Shown here: piece by piece, positions 53,686 through 63,512 of the stretch
Position numbering within the stretch: position 1 is the stretch's first letter
Layout of the letters: each line of letters begins with the position of its first letter
Source of the DNA: Sneathiella litorea
GTDB taxonomy: Bacteria > Pseudomonadota > Alphaproteobacteria > Sneathiellales > Sneathiellaceae
Direction of reading: 5' to 3'
Assembly: GCF_009882915.1 (NCBI RefSeq)
Contig: NZ_WTUW01000009.1
Span: forward strand, 372,001 to 436,000
DNA: 64,000 nt
Translations under genes and position numbers: made by a program
The notes under the pieces: model-generated
What the model saw: the letters and a program-made list of their open reading frames with translations, nothing else
What the model was told of the DNA's origin: nothing
Databases searched by the model: none

Positions 53686-54798
53686 TCATTTGCAATTGAA
53701 TTTTTGTTTTTCCCGATCTGCGGTCTGTCGCAGTCTGGCAGGTATTTGATTGAACTGCTTATCCATCTGACCAAAGGTGGCGCAGGCTTCCTCCGTTTGA
53801 TCCATGCGGCCAAGAGTCATGGCGAGCTTCAAAAGATTGTCCGCAGCCTTGGAACTATCCGGATAGTTCTGATACCCTTCAAAAAAAGCCGATGCGGCAT
53901 TCGGATAATCGCCCCGGACATAGAATGTCTCACCCAGCCAATATTGGGCATTGCCGGCCAGATCATTATCTTTGTGAGTTTTCAGGAACTCGGTAAAGGC
54001 CGCCTCGGCATCGTCATAGCGATCCTGTCGCACGAGGGAAATGGCATAATTATACTGATCTGAGGCGGAACCTGCCGGCAAACCACCTCCCGTGGATGCG
54101 GTTGAAGCGACTGCAGTTCCCGTTGTCGCCGGAGCAGAAGTGGTGGCCGCCGTGCCGCTGTTGTTCGCCGGCAACGTACCCAGAACCTTGCTGCCTTCTG
54201 GCAAGCTGTCCCCGCCAATCACGACAGGTCCCGTTGACGACCCGCTTCCGCTGGTTCCGGAAGCAGTTGCCCCTGTTCCGGCGAGTGGCGTTGGTGCACC
54301 CGTTGCGTCCGTTGTGGCACCAGTTGTTACCCCAGGAGCCCCGAGGCGGCGCTCAATATCCGTCAGGCGGAAATCAACATCCTTTACCAGCTTGTCGAGG
54401 CGGGTGGTCATCTGATTTATCTTGAAGCTTGTTTCTTCCTGCGCGCCCGTCAGACGGCGCTGCTCTTCTTCAAGGGTACTGATACGCTGCAGCAAAAGCG
54501 CGAGACCATCCTGACTGACTTTGCCACCAGATGTTGCAGGCAATGTGGAACTGCTTGGTGCGGCGGGGCGCGGCGCCGGGGCGGCGCCACTATATACGGA
54601 ACGCTGCATGTCCGTAACGTCCTGTTCCAGCCGGTTGATCCGGTCAACCAGTGCCCGGACCTCGCTATTGCTTTGTGCCAGCGCGAGTGTCGGCAGCATG
54701 AATGTTCCCATTGCCAGCATAAGGCAGGGGATCAGGAGACTCATTTTCCCGGAAGGACGAGCCTTCCCGGTTACGGTCCTTGAAACAGTCCAAATCAT
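53686..54798 (-). CDS. cpoB: Tol-Pal system protein CpoB (YbgF)
   Basis: A 370-residue periplasmic protein. After a signal peptide ending ALAQ (about residue 42), an N-terminal coiled-coil (SEVRALVDRINRLEQDVTDM) is followed by a Ser/Thr/Gly/Ala-rich linker (roughly residues 165-240) and a C-terminal TPR domain (YNYAISLVRQDRYDDAEAAFTEFLKTH). CpoB coordinates peptidoglycan synthesis with outer-membrane constriction. Its ATG at 54798 follows GAGGAAAGGG; an internal ATG at 54744 is less favoured. The linker is unusually long. Confidence 0.9.
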   Translation of the reverse strand: MIWTVSRTVTGKARPSGKMSLLIPCLMLAMGTFMLPTLALAQSNSEVRALVDRINRLEQDVTDMQRSVYSGAAPAPRPAAPSSSTLPATSGGKVSQDGLALLLQRISTLEEEQRRLTGAQEETSFKINQMTTRLDKLVKDVDFRLTDIERRLGAPGVTTGATTDATGAPTPLAGTGATASGTSGSGSSTGPVVIGGDSLPEGSKVLGTLPANNSGTAATTSAPATTGTAVASTASTGGGLPAGSASDQYNYAISLVRQDRYDDAEAAFTEFLKTHKDNDLAGNAQYWLGETFYVRGDYPNAASAFFEGYQNYPDSSKAADNLLKLAMTLGRMDQTEEACATFGQMDKQFNQIPARLRQTADREKQKFNCK

Positions 54799-54918
54799 CG
54801 CGGCGCACCCTTTCCTCGATCCGTAGGGTATTTTTCACAAGATACCAAACTTGTTCGAAATATTGGCAATTTTATGATCAATATTTGGCGCTCCGTTATA
54901 ACCCGGCCCGCCCGTCTC

Positions 54919-54968
54919 AAAAAAAACGCCCGCTGGCGTCACTAAACAAGTTAGTGCGACAGCGGGCG
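54919..54968 (-). terminator. Strong terminator after pal
   Basis: CGCCCGCTG (54927-54935) pairs with CAGCGGGCG (54960-54968); CACTAA and TTAGTG inside pair as well, and eight T residues follow on the minus strand. It ends pal before cpoB, which then needs a separate promoter or read-through. Confidence 0.92.
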
Positions 54969-54987
54969 CCGGAATAGATGGTCGCGA

Positions 54988-55524
54988 TTAGTTTACAACC
55001 GAAACCGCCCGTCTGTTCTGTGCCCACGCGGCCTCATTATGACCGAGAGCGACCGGACGCTCCTTACCATAGGAAATGGTCGAGAGGCGATCTGCAGAAA
55101 TACCCAGGGTTACCAGGTAGTTCTTCACAGCCGTTGCCCGGCGATCGCCAAGCGCGAGGTTGTATTCGCGTGTTCCGCGTTCGTCAGCATTTCCTTCAAT
55201 CACAAGCGTAACCGTGGGATTCGCTTTCAACCAGGCTGCCTGACGCTGCAGGGTTGCCTGTGCTTCACTATCCACGTCGTACTTGTCAAATCCGAAGAAC
55301 ACACGATCGCCGACATTAAGAACCAGGTCTTCCTGGCTGCCAGGCTTAACGGTAGTTGTTGTGGTTTCAGTAACAACTGTTGTTGATGAACCAGATCCGC
55401 TCGTCTGGGTAGTCGCGCCCCCACCTGAGCTGTCACCGGTTTCTGTTGGTGCCGTTTCACAAGCTGCAACCAGCAGCAGTGCTGTGAAAATACTTAAGGT
55501 TTTAAGGCCTAGATTGAGCCGCAT
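54988..55524 (-). CDS. pal: Peptidoglycan-associated lipoprotein
   Basis: A 178-residue outer-membrane lipoprotein. The ATG at 55524 gives a leader ending in the lipobox LLVAAC and is preceded by GGGAG; the frame is open to 55581. The C-terminal OmpA-like domain binds peptidoglycan (TLVIEGNADERGTREYNLALG, then DRRATAVKNYLVTLG). Between is a Thr/Ser/Gly-rich linker. Pal anchors the outer membrane to the wall and is moved by TolB and the TolQRA motor. Confidence 0.96.
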   Translation of the reverse strand: MRLNLGLKTLSIFTALLLVAACETAPTETGDSSGGGATTQTSGSGSSTTVVTETTTTTVKPGSQEDLVLNVGDRVFFGFDKYDVDSEAQATLQRQAAWLKANPTVTLVIEGNADERGTREYNLALGDRRATAVKNYLVTLGISADRLSTISYGKERPVALGHNEAAWAQNRRAVSVVN

Positions 55525-55630
55525 GTAATTAACTCCCATCCTCTGGAAATCTCTGAACTTTGGGTATCTCGCGTTAAACAAGGATACGGAATGTATCTAT
55601 GAGAAACTTGTAAAGATGGTCCCCCGAAAT

Positions 55631-55639
55631 ATTATAACA
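55631..55639 (-). promoter_or_regulatory. Extended -10 promoter candidate for pal
   Basis: On the minus strand TGTTATAAT (55639-55631) is an extended -10 element with no good -35. It lies in the gap between tolB and pal, about 105 bases before the pal start. Confidence 0.45.
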
Positions 55640-55662
55640 TCGCAAACTATAGTGATTTGATC

Positions 55663-57009
55663 TCACCTATTCAAGTTATACGGTGGAGACCACGCCGGAT
55701 CAGACCCGTCACCTGGCGTGATAACCTCTCGCTCGTTATATCCTGTAAGGTCTACTGACCACAAGCGAACTTTATCACTAGTGCCATCATTTTTACCCTG
55801 AATCTGGCGGAAGAACATCAATACGCGTCCGTTTGGCGCCCAGGTGGGGCCTTCGTTGTGAAAGCCTTCGGTCAAAATCCGTTCCTGCGAGCCATCAGTG
55901 CGCATGACACCGATGGAAAACTGTCCCCCGGTAAGCTTGGTAAAGGCAATCAGATCGCCGCGCGGGGACCAAACCGGTGTACCATAATTGCCACTACCGA
56001 AGCTGATCCGCTTCACATTTGATCCATCCGCGTCCATGACATAAATCTGCTGGCGCCCACCGCGGTCCGACTCAAAGGTGATTTGAGTTCCATCGGGCGA
56101 AAAGGACGGTGCCGTATCAATGCCGGCATAATTGGTGAGGCGCTTGAGCTCCCGTGTCCGTAAATCCATCAAATATATTTCAGAATTGCCGTCCTGCGCC
56201 ATGCTCATCACAACCTGATTTCCCGATGGTGAGAACCGAGGCGCAAATGTCATGCCCGGAAACTCCCCAAGGATTTCCTGCTGCCCGGTATCCAGATTGT
56301 AGAGATACACCCGCGGCTTATTGTTGAAATAGGACAGGTAGGTCAGTACCTGCTGTGTTGGTGAATATCGGGGCGTCAATACCAACTCATTTCCACTGGT
56401 CAGGAACTGGTGGTTCTCGCCATCCTGATCCATGATCGCAAGGCGCTTAACCCGCCGATCCGCCGGCCCGCTTTCCGAAACATAGACAATGCGGGTTGAG
56501 AAATAACCATCTTCCCCGGTCAAGCGCTTGTATATTTCATCCGCAATCAGATGCGCGGTCCAGCGCCAGTTGGACGGCGGCGTCGTGTATTGAATACCTG
56601 TCAGATGTTGTTCCGCGAAGACATCCCAAAGGCGGAATTGAACATTGATCTGTCCATCCCCAAGTGCCTGAACAAGTCCTGTGGAGAGAGCCTGTGCGGC
56701 AATCTTGCGCCAGTTGGCGAAAACCGGCACGGCCTGTAAATCCTTCGGCTGCTGCAAATAAGCGCGCGGATCAATCGGCGCAAACAGGCCGGAGCGTTCC
56801 AGATCGGCGCGGATGACATCGGCCATCTGCTTGCCGATTTTTGCAGTCGCCTCGTTATCCGCATAAAAATCCGTTATCGCGATCGGCATCGGCTCGATAT
56901 TGCCCTGCGTGATATCTATAACAAGCTCGGCCCGTGCACTGTTCGAAACGGACAGCACCAAGAGCAGGCCCATCAAGAAACCGGAGATTTTTTGTACTCT
57001 ACCAATCAT
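55663..57009 (-). CDS. tolB: Tol-Pal system beta-propeller protein TolB
   Basis: A 448-residue periplasmic protein with a signal peptide ending ARA, an N-terminal alpha/beta domain (about residues 25-165) and a six-blade propeller of WD-like repeats, for instance [21 protein letters not shown] and [21 protein letters not shown]. It binds Pal and TolA. Three close starts are possible (GTG 57024 abutting tolA, ATG 57012, ATG 57009); the last has the best spacing from TAGGA. It is translated immediately after tolA. Confidence 0.95.
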   Translation of the reverse strand: MIGRVQKISGFLMGLLLVLSVSNSARAELVIDITQGNIEPMPIAITDFYADNEATAKIGKQMADVIRADLERSGLFAPIDPRAYLQQPKDLQAVPVFANWRKIAAQALSTGLVQALGDGQINVQFRLWDVFAEQHLTGIQYTTPPSNWRWTAHLIADEIYKRLTGEDGYFSTRIVYVSESGPADRRVKRLAIMDQDGENHQFLTSGNELVLTPRYSPTQQVLTYLSYFNNKPRVYLYNLDTGQQEILGEFPGMTFAPRFSPSGNQVVMSMAQDGNSEIYLMDLRTRELKRLTNYAGIDTAPSFSPDGTQITFESDRGGRQQIYVMDADGSNVKRISFGSGNYGTPVWSPRGDLIAFTKLTGGQFSIGVMRTDGSQERILTEGFHNEGPTWAPNGRVLMFFRQIQGKNDGTSDKVRLWSVDLTGYNEREVITPGDGSDPAWSPPYNLNR

Positions 57010-57024
57010 CATTCTTCCTATCAC

Positions 57025-57954
57025 CTAGAACATGTCCTTCGGATTGAAATTCATCGTGACCTCGCGCCAGCTCTCATACTTTTCAGCCGGCAGATTATAG
57101 GGCTGGCATTGCAAGACTGCTCGCCGTGCACTATCCGAAGCCGCCAAAACATAAGGGTCATCCAATCCACCATTAACAATTTCCGGAGGTCCGTTCAATG
57201 ATCCGTCCTGATTTAACTGAATTCGAATTGACACAACCAGCTCTTCCGCATCCACCGCTCCTGTCGGCACGTTCCAGCATCTCTGGACTTGCTGCCGTAG
57301 CGCATCTTTTTCGCTCAGCGTCAGCGGCAGGGAACTGTCCATAGCCTTGCTTGAGGAGTTCGGCACCTTTTCAGCAGAATTGGGCTTTTTTATGTCTGCT
57401 GTATCCTGAGACTTCGTCGCCTGCTCCCGCTTTTTCTTATCAAGCAGCGCCTTCATCTGATTCAAATCAAACGCCGGCTTTTTCGGCTCGGGCTTCTTCG
57501 GCTCGGGCTTCGGCTCAGGCTTCGGCTCTGGTTTCGGTTTAGGCTTTGGCTTGACCGGTGGCTTGGGGATCGGCTTCTTTTCTGCCTTCGGCGCAGGTTC
57601 GGGCTCCGGCTCCGGCTCAGGAGCAGGTTCAGGCTCTGGTTCCGGTTCCGGTTCAGGGGCAGGTTCCGGCTCAGGCTTCGGTTCGGGCGCAGGCGTTGGC
57701 TTGGGCTCCGGCTTTGGGGCTGGTTGTGGTTCCGGTTTAGGTTCCGGCTTGGGTTCCGGTTCCGGCTTTTCGATCTTCTCCGGCTCCGGCGCAGGTTTTG
57801 GCAGATTGGTAATATCAGCCACATCCACAATCTCGACATCGATGACAACCGGTGGCTCAAACAGCTTCGGGTCCGTAAACAACGGCAGGCCGGTATACAT
57901 GATCACAAGGATCAGCATATGCAATACGGCCGAAGCTAGGGCGGACACTCTCAT
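57025..57954 (-). CDS. tolA: TolA-like periplasmic spanning protein with TonB-type C-terminus
   Basis: A 309-residue protein with an N-terminal membrane anchor (residues 8-25), a long linker of Glu-Pro and Lys-Pro repeats (about residues 50-150), a short charged helix, and a C-terminal domain ([25 protein letters not shown]) resembling TonB/TolA C-termini. It transmits the TolQR proton-driven motion to Pal and TolB. The linker is much richer in proline than the alanine/lysine-rich helical middle of E. coli TolA, so it is probably an extended, stiff segment. Gene order identifies it. Confidence 0.9.
   Translation of the reverse strand: MRVSALASAVLHMLILVIMYTGLPLFTDPKLFEPPVVIDVEIVDVADITNLPKPAPEPEKIEKPEPEPKPEPKPEPQPAPKPEPKPTPAPEPKPEPEPAPEPEPEPEPEPAPEPEPEPEPAPKAEKKPIPKPPVKPKPKPKPEPKPEPKPEPKKPEPKKPAFDLNQMKALLDKKKREQATKSQDTADIKKPNSAEKVPNSSSKAMDSSLPLTLSEKDALRQQVQRCWNVPTGAVDAEELVVSIRIQLNQDGSLNGPPEIVNGGLDDPYVLAASDSARRAVLQCQPYNLPAEKYESWREVTMNFNPKDMF
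57475..57790 (-). repeat. Tandem EP/KP codon repeat coding for the TolA linker
   Basis: About 300 bases made of short imperfect GAA/GAG-CCG and AAA-CCG type units that code for the Glu-Pro/Lys-Pro linker. It is an in-frame coding low-complexity repeat, and it also explains the long opposite-strand frames read in this interval. Confidence 0.85.
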
Positions 57955-57972
57955 CAGTTGGAGGACCCCATA

Positions 57973-58440
57973 CTAATTGTTGTCTTGTTGCGCGCCGCTG
58001 GCCGCTTTGCCGGGACCGGCAGAGATCATCGCAACGCGCTTGAAACCGGCGTTATGAATTTCGCCCATGACCGAAAGAACCCGACCGTAGCTCACATTGG
58101 TATCACCGCGTACAAAAATGCGCTGATCCTGCTTCGCGCCGGTCACCGCCCGGAGTTTGGGCACCAGGTTTACAAGTTCGATCTCCACATCCTCAAGGTA
58201 TAGCCGCCCTTCCCCATCGACACTGATCACCAGCGGTTCGTCATTACCCTGAACCGTTGCGGCCTTACTGCTCGGAAGTTCCAGCGGTACGCCGACGGTC
58301 AAAAGCGGCGCCGTCACCATGAAAACGATAAGCAGAACAAGCATCACATCGACAAATGGCGTGACGTTGATTTCCGACATCTGGGTATGGCGTCGCCGCC
58401 TGCCCTTGCCGGTAAAGGCTTTATAATGATTGGCATCCAT
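57973..58440 (-). CDS. tolR: Tol-Pal system protein TolR
   Basis: A 155-residue ExbD-family protein. One membrane helix follows the pattern NVTPFVDVMLVLLIVFMVT, whose Asp31 is the conserved proton-path residue (D23 in E. coli). The periplasmic domain includes VGVPLELPSSKAA and VRGDTNVSYGRVLSVMGEIHN. It works with TolQ to power TolA. It has 2 bases between its start and the stop of tolQ; an internal ATG at residue 21 is possible but the first is preferred. Confidence 0.95.
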   Translation of the reverse strand: MDANHYKAFTGKGRRRRHTQMSEINVTPFVDVMLVLLIVFMVTAPLLTVGVPLELPSSKAATVQGNDEPLVISVDGEGRLYLEDVEIELVNLVPKLRAVTGAKQDQRIFVRGDTNVSYGRVLSVMGEIHNAGFKRVAMISAGPGKAASGAQQDNN

Positions 58441-58442
58441 GA

Positions 58443-59162
58443 TCAGTCGCCCAAATCAAGCTGGCGGGACAGGATGGCGGAAAACTCGCCGGCAAATCCT
58501 TCCAGACGGGTAATAATCCGCTGCAGATCGTTAGAGAACTTATTATAGGCAACAACAGCCGGGATGGCCGCAACAAGACCGAGCGCCGTCGCGAACAAAG
58601 CCTCTGCAATACCCGGGGCAACAACAGCGAGACTGGTATCCTTGGTGGCGGCAATCGACTGGAAGCTGTTCATGATCCCCCAGACGGTACCGAACAAACC
58701 AAGGAAAGTAGCCGTCGAACCGACAGTTGCGAGAAAGCCCAGATATTTCTCCAGCCGCTCGACCTCACGGTCAATGGTCACCCGCATCACCTGATGGATA
58801 CGTGCCTGCAGACCCGTATGCGAATGCTTGCCAATCCCTTTCTCGGTTGAGCGGGACCATTCTTTCATCGCGGCGGCAAACAGCATGGCAAGCGGATTAT
58901 CAGGGCTGGACCCGACCCGACGTTGCAAATCCTCCAGATTACCGCCGGACCAGAATTCATTCTCGAATTCATCCGCATCGGCCGTTATCCGGCGAAACCG
59001 AAGGATCTTGTCGATAATGATCGCCCAACTCCAGAAGGAGGCCAGTACCAGTACGATCATCACTATCTGCACAACAATATCGGCCTGAACAAACAGGCCG
59101 ATCATTGATAAATCGTGAGCACCGCCGCCCATCTGGGTGACGACAATAGCATCATTTTCCAT
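58443..59162 (-). CDS. tolQ: Tol-Pal system protein TolQ
   Basis: A 239-residue ExbB-family membrane protein with three helices: the first at residues 30-55, then the pair at about 135-160 and 170-200 containing TVGSTATFLGLFGTVWGIMNSF and APGIAEALFATALGLVAAIPAV. It forms the stator of the Tol motor with TolR. The ATG at 59162 abuts the ybgC stop codon. The function is to couple the proton gradient to outer-membrane constriction. Confidence 0.96.
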   Translation of the reverse strand: MENDAIVVTQMGGGAHDLSMIGLFVQADIVVQIVMIVLVLASFWSWAIIIDKILRFRRITADADEFENEFWSGGNLEDLQRRVGSSPDNPLAMLFAAAMKEWSRSTEKGIGKHSHTGLQARIHQVMRVTIDREVERLEKYLGFLATVGSTATFLGLFGTVWGIMNSFQSIAATKDTSLAVVAPGIAEALFATALGLVAAIPAVVAYNKFSNDLQRIITRLEGFAGEFSAILSRQLDLGD

Positions 59163-59651
59163 TTACTCTTCCCTGGCTAAAGTCTTCGCATATAAAGCCG
59201 AATCGCCCAAAATCGCATTAAACTTCTCATTTATGGCAGAAGAAAGACGCTGTGGCCTACCTTCTCTATCAAGGCAGGCGATGCGTACTTTTGTCTCCAC
59301 GAGCAAGCCCCCATCACGGTATATATTCTGCGCCATCCTGAGGGACGCGCCGCGCAGATCGGTCACCGAGGTCACGATTTCGAGTTCATCTTCCATCTTA
59401 GCGGGTTTAAGATATTCTATTTCACAGGCGCGGACGACAAAATTCGCGCCCTCCTCTTCCATCATCGCCTGCTGATTAATACCGAGCCCCCGAAGCATGT
59501 CTGTTCGGGCCCGTTCTGTAAACTTAAGATAGTTGGCGTAATAAACGATCCCGCCCGCATCCGTATCCTCCCAGTAAACAGGAACCGGAAAGATATGCTG
59601 CGTCCCTTGAACTCCTGTCTCAAACCGGCCGAGCATATTACTTTTACTCAT
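59163..59651 (-). CDS. ybgC: Tol-Pal associated acyl-CoA thioesterase YbgC
   Basis: A 162-residue hot-dog-fold thioesterase of the 4-hydroxybenzoyl-CoA group. The active-site Asp is in [24 protein letters not shown]. It hydrolyses acyl-CoA and is regularly the first gene of tol-pal clusters. The frame is open from 59666; the ATG at 59651 has GGA before it and overlaps ruvB by only 8 bases, so I prefer it, but the difference is small. The exact substrate is not known. Confidence 0.93.
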   Translation of the reverse strand: MSKSNMLGRFETGVQGTQHIFPVPVYWEDTDAGGIVYYANYLKFTERARTDMLRGLGINQQAMMEEEGANFVVRACEIEYLKPAKMEDELEIVTSVTDLRGASLRMAQNIYRDGGLLVETKVRIACLDREGRPQRLSSAINEKFNAILGDSALYAKTLAREE

Positions 59652-60690
59652 TCCGGCGCTCTTCATCGATGAGTGAGAGTTGCTCGCTCATCGTCTTCGG
59701 AAAGGACAATCCCAGATGATCAAATGCCGCCTTGGTCAGCATCCGTCCGCGCGGGGTGCGCTGCAGAAATCCCTGCTGGATCAGGTAAGGTTCGATAATA
59801 TCCTCGATCGCATCGCGCGGTTCCGACAAGGCGGCGGAAAGAGTCTCCACACCAACCGGACCACCGCCGAAATCCTCGGCAATGCGGCCTAGGTAACGCC
59901 GGTCCATGCTGTCGAGCCCGCGTTTATCCACTTCAAGCCGGTTGAGGGCCGCATCGGCCTTGACCGCATCAACAAGATCTGCCCCGGCAACAGCGGCAAA
60001 ATCCCGCACCCGGCGTAGAAGACGCCCGGCAACACGCGGTGTGCCGCGACTGCGTCTGGCAATCTCAATCGCGCCGTCTTCACTGAGATTGAGGCCCAGA
60101 ACCCGGGCGCCGCGCGCCACAATAAGCTTAAGTTCATCCGGCTCATAGAAATTCATCCGCAGCGGAATACCAAAACGCTCCCGGAGCGGGGTCGTGATCA
60201 GGCCAGAGCGGGTCGTTGCGCCGACCAGCGTAAACGGTGGCAGATCAATGCGTACGGAACGAGCCGCGGGCCCTTCCCCGATGATCAGGTCAAGATGGAA
60301 ATCCTCCATCGCCGGATAGAGAATTTCCTCGACCGCGGGGCTCAGGCGATGAATTTCATCAATAAAGAGCACATCGTTCTTTTCGAGGTTGGTAAGCAGC
60401 GCCGCAAGATCCCCTGCCTTGGTGATCACCGGTCCGGCAGTTGCACGGAAATTAACGCCAAGCTCACGCGCGACAATTTGAGAGAGCGTCGTCTTTCCAA
60501 GACCAGGAGGCCCAAAAAACATCACATGGTCAAGGGCTTCGCCGCGTGATTTCGCAGCCTGGATGAAGACGCTTAAATTCTCGCGCACCTGTTTCTGGCC
60601 GATAAAATCATCCAACACCTGAGGGCGAAACTGAGTCTCGATATCGTCCTGGGTACTGGACGCCGCGCTGACAAGCCTCTCGTCACTCAT
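59644..60690 (-). CDS. ruvB: Holliday junction branch-migration helicase RuvB
   Basis: A 348-residue AAA+ motor that drives branch migration with RuvA. Walker A is [14 protein letters not shown], Walker [17 protein letters not shown], sensor-1 region [22 protein letters not shown], and the C-terminal winged helix includes [16 protein letters not shown]. Start ATG at 60690 overlaps the ruvA stop by 4 bases, so they are translationally coupled. Confidence 0.97.
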   Translation of the reverse strand: MSDERLVSAASSTQDDIETQFRPQVLDDFIGQKQVRENLSVFIQAAKSRGEALDHVMFFGPPGLGKTTLSQIVARELGVNFRATAGPVITKAGDLAALLTNLEKNDVLFIDEIHRLSPAVEEILYPAMEDFHLDLIIGEGPAARSVRIDLPPFTLVGATTRSGLITTPLRERFGIPLRMNFYEPDELKLIVARGARVLGLNLSEDGAIEIARRSRGTPRVAGRLLRRVRDFAAVAGADLVDAVKADAALNRLEVDKRGLDSMDRRYLGRIAEDFGGGPVGVETLSAALSEPRDAIEDIIEPYLIQQGFLQRTPRGRMLTKAAFDHLGLSFPKTMSEQLSLIDEERRNE

Positions 60691-61304
60691 GCCGCAAGCT
60701 CCTTCAACCCGGCAGTTATCAAGGCCTCAACCGACGCGTCGGGCCCCAGGTTCCGTGCGGCTGCGGCAACCGCGCCAAAGGCATCCGCCCGGCCATAACC
60801 GAGATTGACAAGCGCGGACACCGCATCGCCAGCCGCAGCTTGTGCCGGTTTCGGTGCCGCTGCTGAGACTTCCGCATTAAAGGCAACAGGCCCCAGGTCC
60901 ATCTTTGCGACCTTGTCTTTCAGCTCCGCCGTGATCCGGCCTGCAACTTTTGGCCCAACACCGGAAACACGGGTGAGCGCCGTCTTGTCCCCTGCCGCAA
61001 CAACCTGCGTGAGTTCTTCCCCGCCATAAAGAGACAGAATGCCCAGCGCAACCTTCGCCCCCACGCCCTGCACGGTCTGCAGCAGATTGAACCAGGACCG
61101 TGCCGCCACGCTTTCAAAGCCATAAAGATGGATATGATCCTCACGCACATGGGTCTCGATATGAAGTGAGACAATGCCGCCTTTTTCCGGCAGGTTCCGG
61201 AGCATCCGTCCTGAACAGAAGACGAGATAACCGACGCCGCCGACATCAACAATGACCCAGTCTTCACCGATTTCGTCCAGTTTACCAGTCAATTTCGCAA
61301 TCAT
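60687..61304 (-). CDS. ruvA: Holliday junction DNA-binding protein RuvA
   Basis: A 205-residue protein with the N-terminal OB-fold ([26 protein letters not shown]), two helix-hairpin-helix elements ([17 protein letters not shown] and [19 protein letters not shown]), an Ala/Pro-rich hinge, and the C-terminal domain that contacts RuvB ([16 protein letters not shown]). It holds the four-way junction open. It overlaps both ruvB and ruvC by 4 bases. Confidence 0.97.
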   Translation of the reverse strand: MIAKLTGKLDEIGEDWVIVDVGGVGYLVFCSGRMLRNLPEKGGIVSLHIETHVREDHIHLYGFESVAARSWFNLLQTVQGVGAKVALGILSLYGGEELTQVVAAGDKTALTRVSGVGPKVAGRITAELKDKVAKMDLGPVAFNAEVSAAAPKPAQAAAGDAVSALVNLGYGRADAFGAVAAAARNLGPDASVEALITAGLKELAA

Positions 61305-61816
61305 GGCGCCCGTCCCGCCATCATGGTGGCTTTCTTAAGGTTGCGGTTACTTCCCGCATAATGAGCATGGCAAATAGCAACAGCGAGCGCGTCGGCCGCA
61401 TGTTCGTTCGCAATGGTGCACCCCGGTAGAAGCATTCCCACCATCGCGTGGATCTGGTCTTTTCCGGCATGGCCCGCACCTACAACGGATTTCTTGATCT
61501 TGTTGGGGGCATATTCCTCAACCGGAAGACCATTGAGCGACGGAACCAGCAATGAAATCCCGCGCGCCTGACCAAGCTTCAGGGTCGAGACGGGATTCTT
61601 GTTCACAAAGGTTTCCTCAACCGCTGCCTCGGCAGGCTGCCAGTCAAGAATAACCTTGGAAATTCCGTCATAGAGCTGAACAAGGCGTTCAGAAAGGCTG
61701 AGATTACCATCAGAAGAAATTGCGCCATTGGCGAGATGCCGGAGGGTATTGCCCTCTGCCTCTATGATCCCCCAGCCGGTATGGCGAAGTCCCGGATCCA
61801 GCCCCAATAAACGCAT
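61301..61816 (-). CDS. ruvC: Holliday junction endonuclease RuvC
   Basis: A 171-residue RNase-H-fold resolvase. The acidic active site comprises Asp7 (MRLLGLDPGLRHTGWG), Glu67 or 68 (AVEETFVNKNP), and the pair in EHAADALAVAICHAH. It cuts Holliday junctions to end recombination. ATG at 61816, overlap of 4 bases with ruvA. The order ruvC-ruvA-ruvB is the standard one. Confidence 0.97.
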   Translation of the reverse strand: MRLLGLDPGLRHTGWGIIEAEGNTLRHLANGAISSDGNLSLSERLVQLYDGISKVILDWQPAEAAVEETFVNKNPVSTLKLGQARGISLLVPSLNGLPVEEYAPNKIKKSVVGAGHAGKDQIHAMVGMLLPGCTIANEHAADALAVAICHAHYAGSNRNLKKATMMAGRAP

Positions 61817-61842
61817 GATAAAATTACTGTCCTTCTAAAAAG

Positions 61843-62595
61843 TTACTCGCCCAGTTTCTCCATGATTTCTTCGGGAATATCGAAATTGGCCGACACCTTC
61901 TGCACGTCGTCGTTATCTTCGAGCACATCCACCAGCTTGAAGAGGGAGTTGGCCAGATCCTCCGTTTCCACCGGGATCGAATTCTGTGGCTTCCAGACGA
62001 TGCCCGCTTCCTGCGGCGTGCCGAATTTCTCTTCTAGCGCATCGCGCACGTCGTTAAAATCCTCCATCGCGCAGGTTATGTCATGGATCTGGGTATCGCT
62101 TTCGACATTCTCCGCACCTGCTTCCAGCGCCGCTTCAAACATTTCATCGGCGTCTATCGCATCAGCGGCATAGATAACCTGCCCAATCCGGTCGAACATG
62201 AAGGCGACAGACCCTGTCTCCCCCATTGTTCCGCCTGCCTTGGCAAATGCGGCGCGCACATCAGCGGCGGTGCGATTGCGGTTATCAGTCAAAGTCTCGA
62301 CAATAATGGCAACGCCACCCGGGCCATAACCCTCATAGCGCATTTCCTCATAGTTATCCGCACCTGCCTCGCCCGAGGCGCGCTTGATCGCACGGTCGAT
62401 ATTATCATTTGGCATGTTGTCGCCGCGGGCGGCGGAGATGGCGCTTCGAAGCCGCGGGTTCATGGCGGGATCCGGCAAGCCGGTTTTCGCCGCGACCGTC
62501 AGCTCCCGGATATGTTTGGCAAAAATCTTCGCCCGTTTCTTATCCTGCGCGCCCTTGCGGTGCATGATGTTCTTGAATTGTGAATGTCCGGCCAT
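61843..62595 (-). CDS. YebC/PmpR-family protein
   Basis: A 250-residue protein with the YebC N-terminus [23 protein letters not shown] and [21 protein letters not shown]. YebC proteins were long called transcription regulators and more recently some were shown to help ribosomes at proline-rich stretches; the family is split and I do not choose. The proline-rich TolA linker encoded nearby could be a client in that reading. It is 26 bases before ruvC and in its usual position. Confidence 0.9.
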   Translation of the reverse strand: MAGHSQFKNIMHRKGAQDKKRAKIFAKHIRELTVAAKTGLPDPAMNPRLRSAISAARGDNMPNDNIDRAIKRASGEAGADNYEEMRYEGYGPGGVAIIVETLTDNRNRTAADVRAAFAKAGGTMGETGSVAFMFDRIGQVIYAADAIDADEMFEAALEAGAENVESDTQIHDITCAMEDFNDVRDALEEKFGTPQEAGIVWKPQNSIPVETEDLANSLFKLVDVLEDNDDVQKVSANFDIPEEIMEKLGE

Positions 62596-62693
62596 ATTCC
62601 GTCTCTTGGTCCCACTACTGTTTGCTTACTGTTTCGCCGTTTGTACCCGATCCGCACTCAAGAGGCACGTCCTTTTTGCATCCTGTGCGGGCT

Positions 62694-63512
62694 TCAGGAA
62701 CTCTCTGGCCATATCTCAATCAGGCGACCGCCGACACGTAAAGGGGAAATATATCTCGCAAGGCCAGTTTTATCGTCCGTCTCAACGAAAACTCCGCAAG
62801 CCGTCCCTTCACCCAGCGCAGGGGAAAACCGCCCACCCGGAATTTTCCGGGTAAAACGACGAAGCGGCTCCTCCTTGTCCATGCCAATCACGGAATTATA
62901 GTCACCACACATGCCGGCATCCGTCTGATAGGCCGTACCGCCCGGGAAAATCTGCGCGTCCGCCGTGGGCACATGTGTATGACTGCCAACCACCATGGAA
63001 ACCCGACCATCGCAAAAGTGCCCCATGGTCATTTTCTCCGATGTGATTTCCCCGTGAATATCAACCAGGATGGCATCATATTTCTTACCCAACGGATTTC
63101 CGGTGAGCAGCTTTTCCACCGCCGCGAAAGGATCATCTAGCGGATCCATAAACAGCCGCGCCATTACCTGCACCACCAGGATTGTCTTGCCGCGCCGTGT
63201 CTTGAAGGCACTGAAACCGCGCCCGGGCGTATCTTTCGGGTAATTGACCGGCCGCAGGATACGGGCATCCTTTTCGAGAACCGGCATGATCTCCTTTTGA
63301 TCGAAGCTGTGATTACCAAGAACAACACAGTCTGTTCCCGCAGAAAAGAATTCCTCGGCAATTTTTTCAGTGATACCAAAGCCTCCCGCGGCATTCTCAC
63401 CATTTACGACGACAAAATCAGCCGACAGACGTTCTCGGATTTTTGGCAGCTGCTGGACCAGCACATCCCGCCCTGCTCGGCCCACGACATCTCCGAAATA
63501 GAGGATTTTCAT
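62694..63512 (-). CDS. YmdB-type metallophosphoesterase
   Basis: A 272-residue calcineurin-like phosphodiesterase of the TIGR00282 group. Metal-binding residues are visible in MKILYFGDVVGRAGRD, NGENAAGG, GNHSFDQKEI, DIHGEITSEK and GSHTHVPTADAQIF. YmdB in Bacillus cleaves 2',3'-cyclic nucleotides and affects motility and biofilm states; whether this copy does so is untested. It overlaps the folate gene by 4 bases, so they are cotranslated, and it is followed by yebC 98 bases later. Confidence 0.9.
   Translation of the reverse strand: MKILYFGDVVGRAGRDVLVQQLPKIRERLSADFVVVNGENAAGGFGITEKIAEEFFSAGTDCVVLGNHSFDQKEIMPVLEKDARILRPVNYPKDTPGRGFSAFKTRRGKTILVVQVMARLFMDPLDDPFAAVEKLLTGNPLGKKYDAILVDIHGEITSEKMTMGHFCDGRVSMVVGSHTHVPTADAQIFPGGTAYQTDAGMCGDYNSVIGMDKEEPLRRFTRKIPGGRFSPALGEGTACGVFVETDDKTGLARYISPLRVGGRLIEIWPESS

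Noticed and set aside
57551-57976. Plus-strand Gly/Ser repeat frame that looks like a repetitive surface protein.
   Set aside because: It is the complement of the TolA Glu-Pro/Lys-Pro linker codons.
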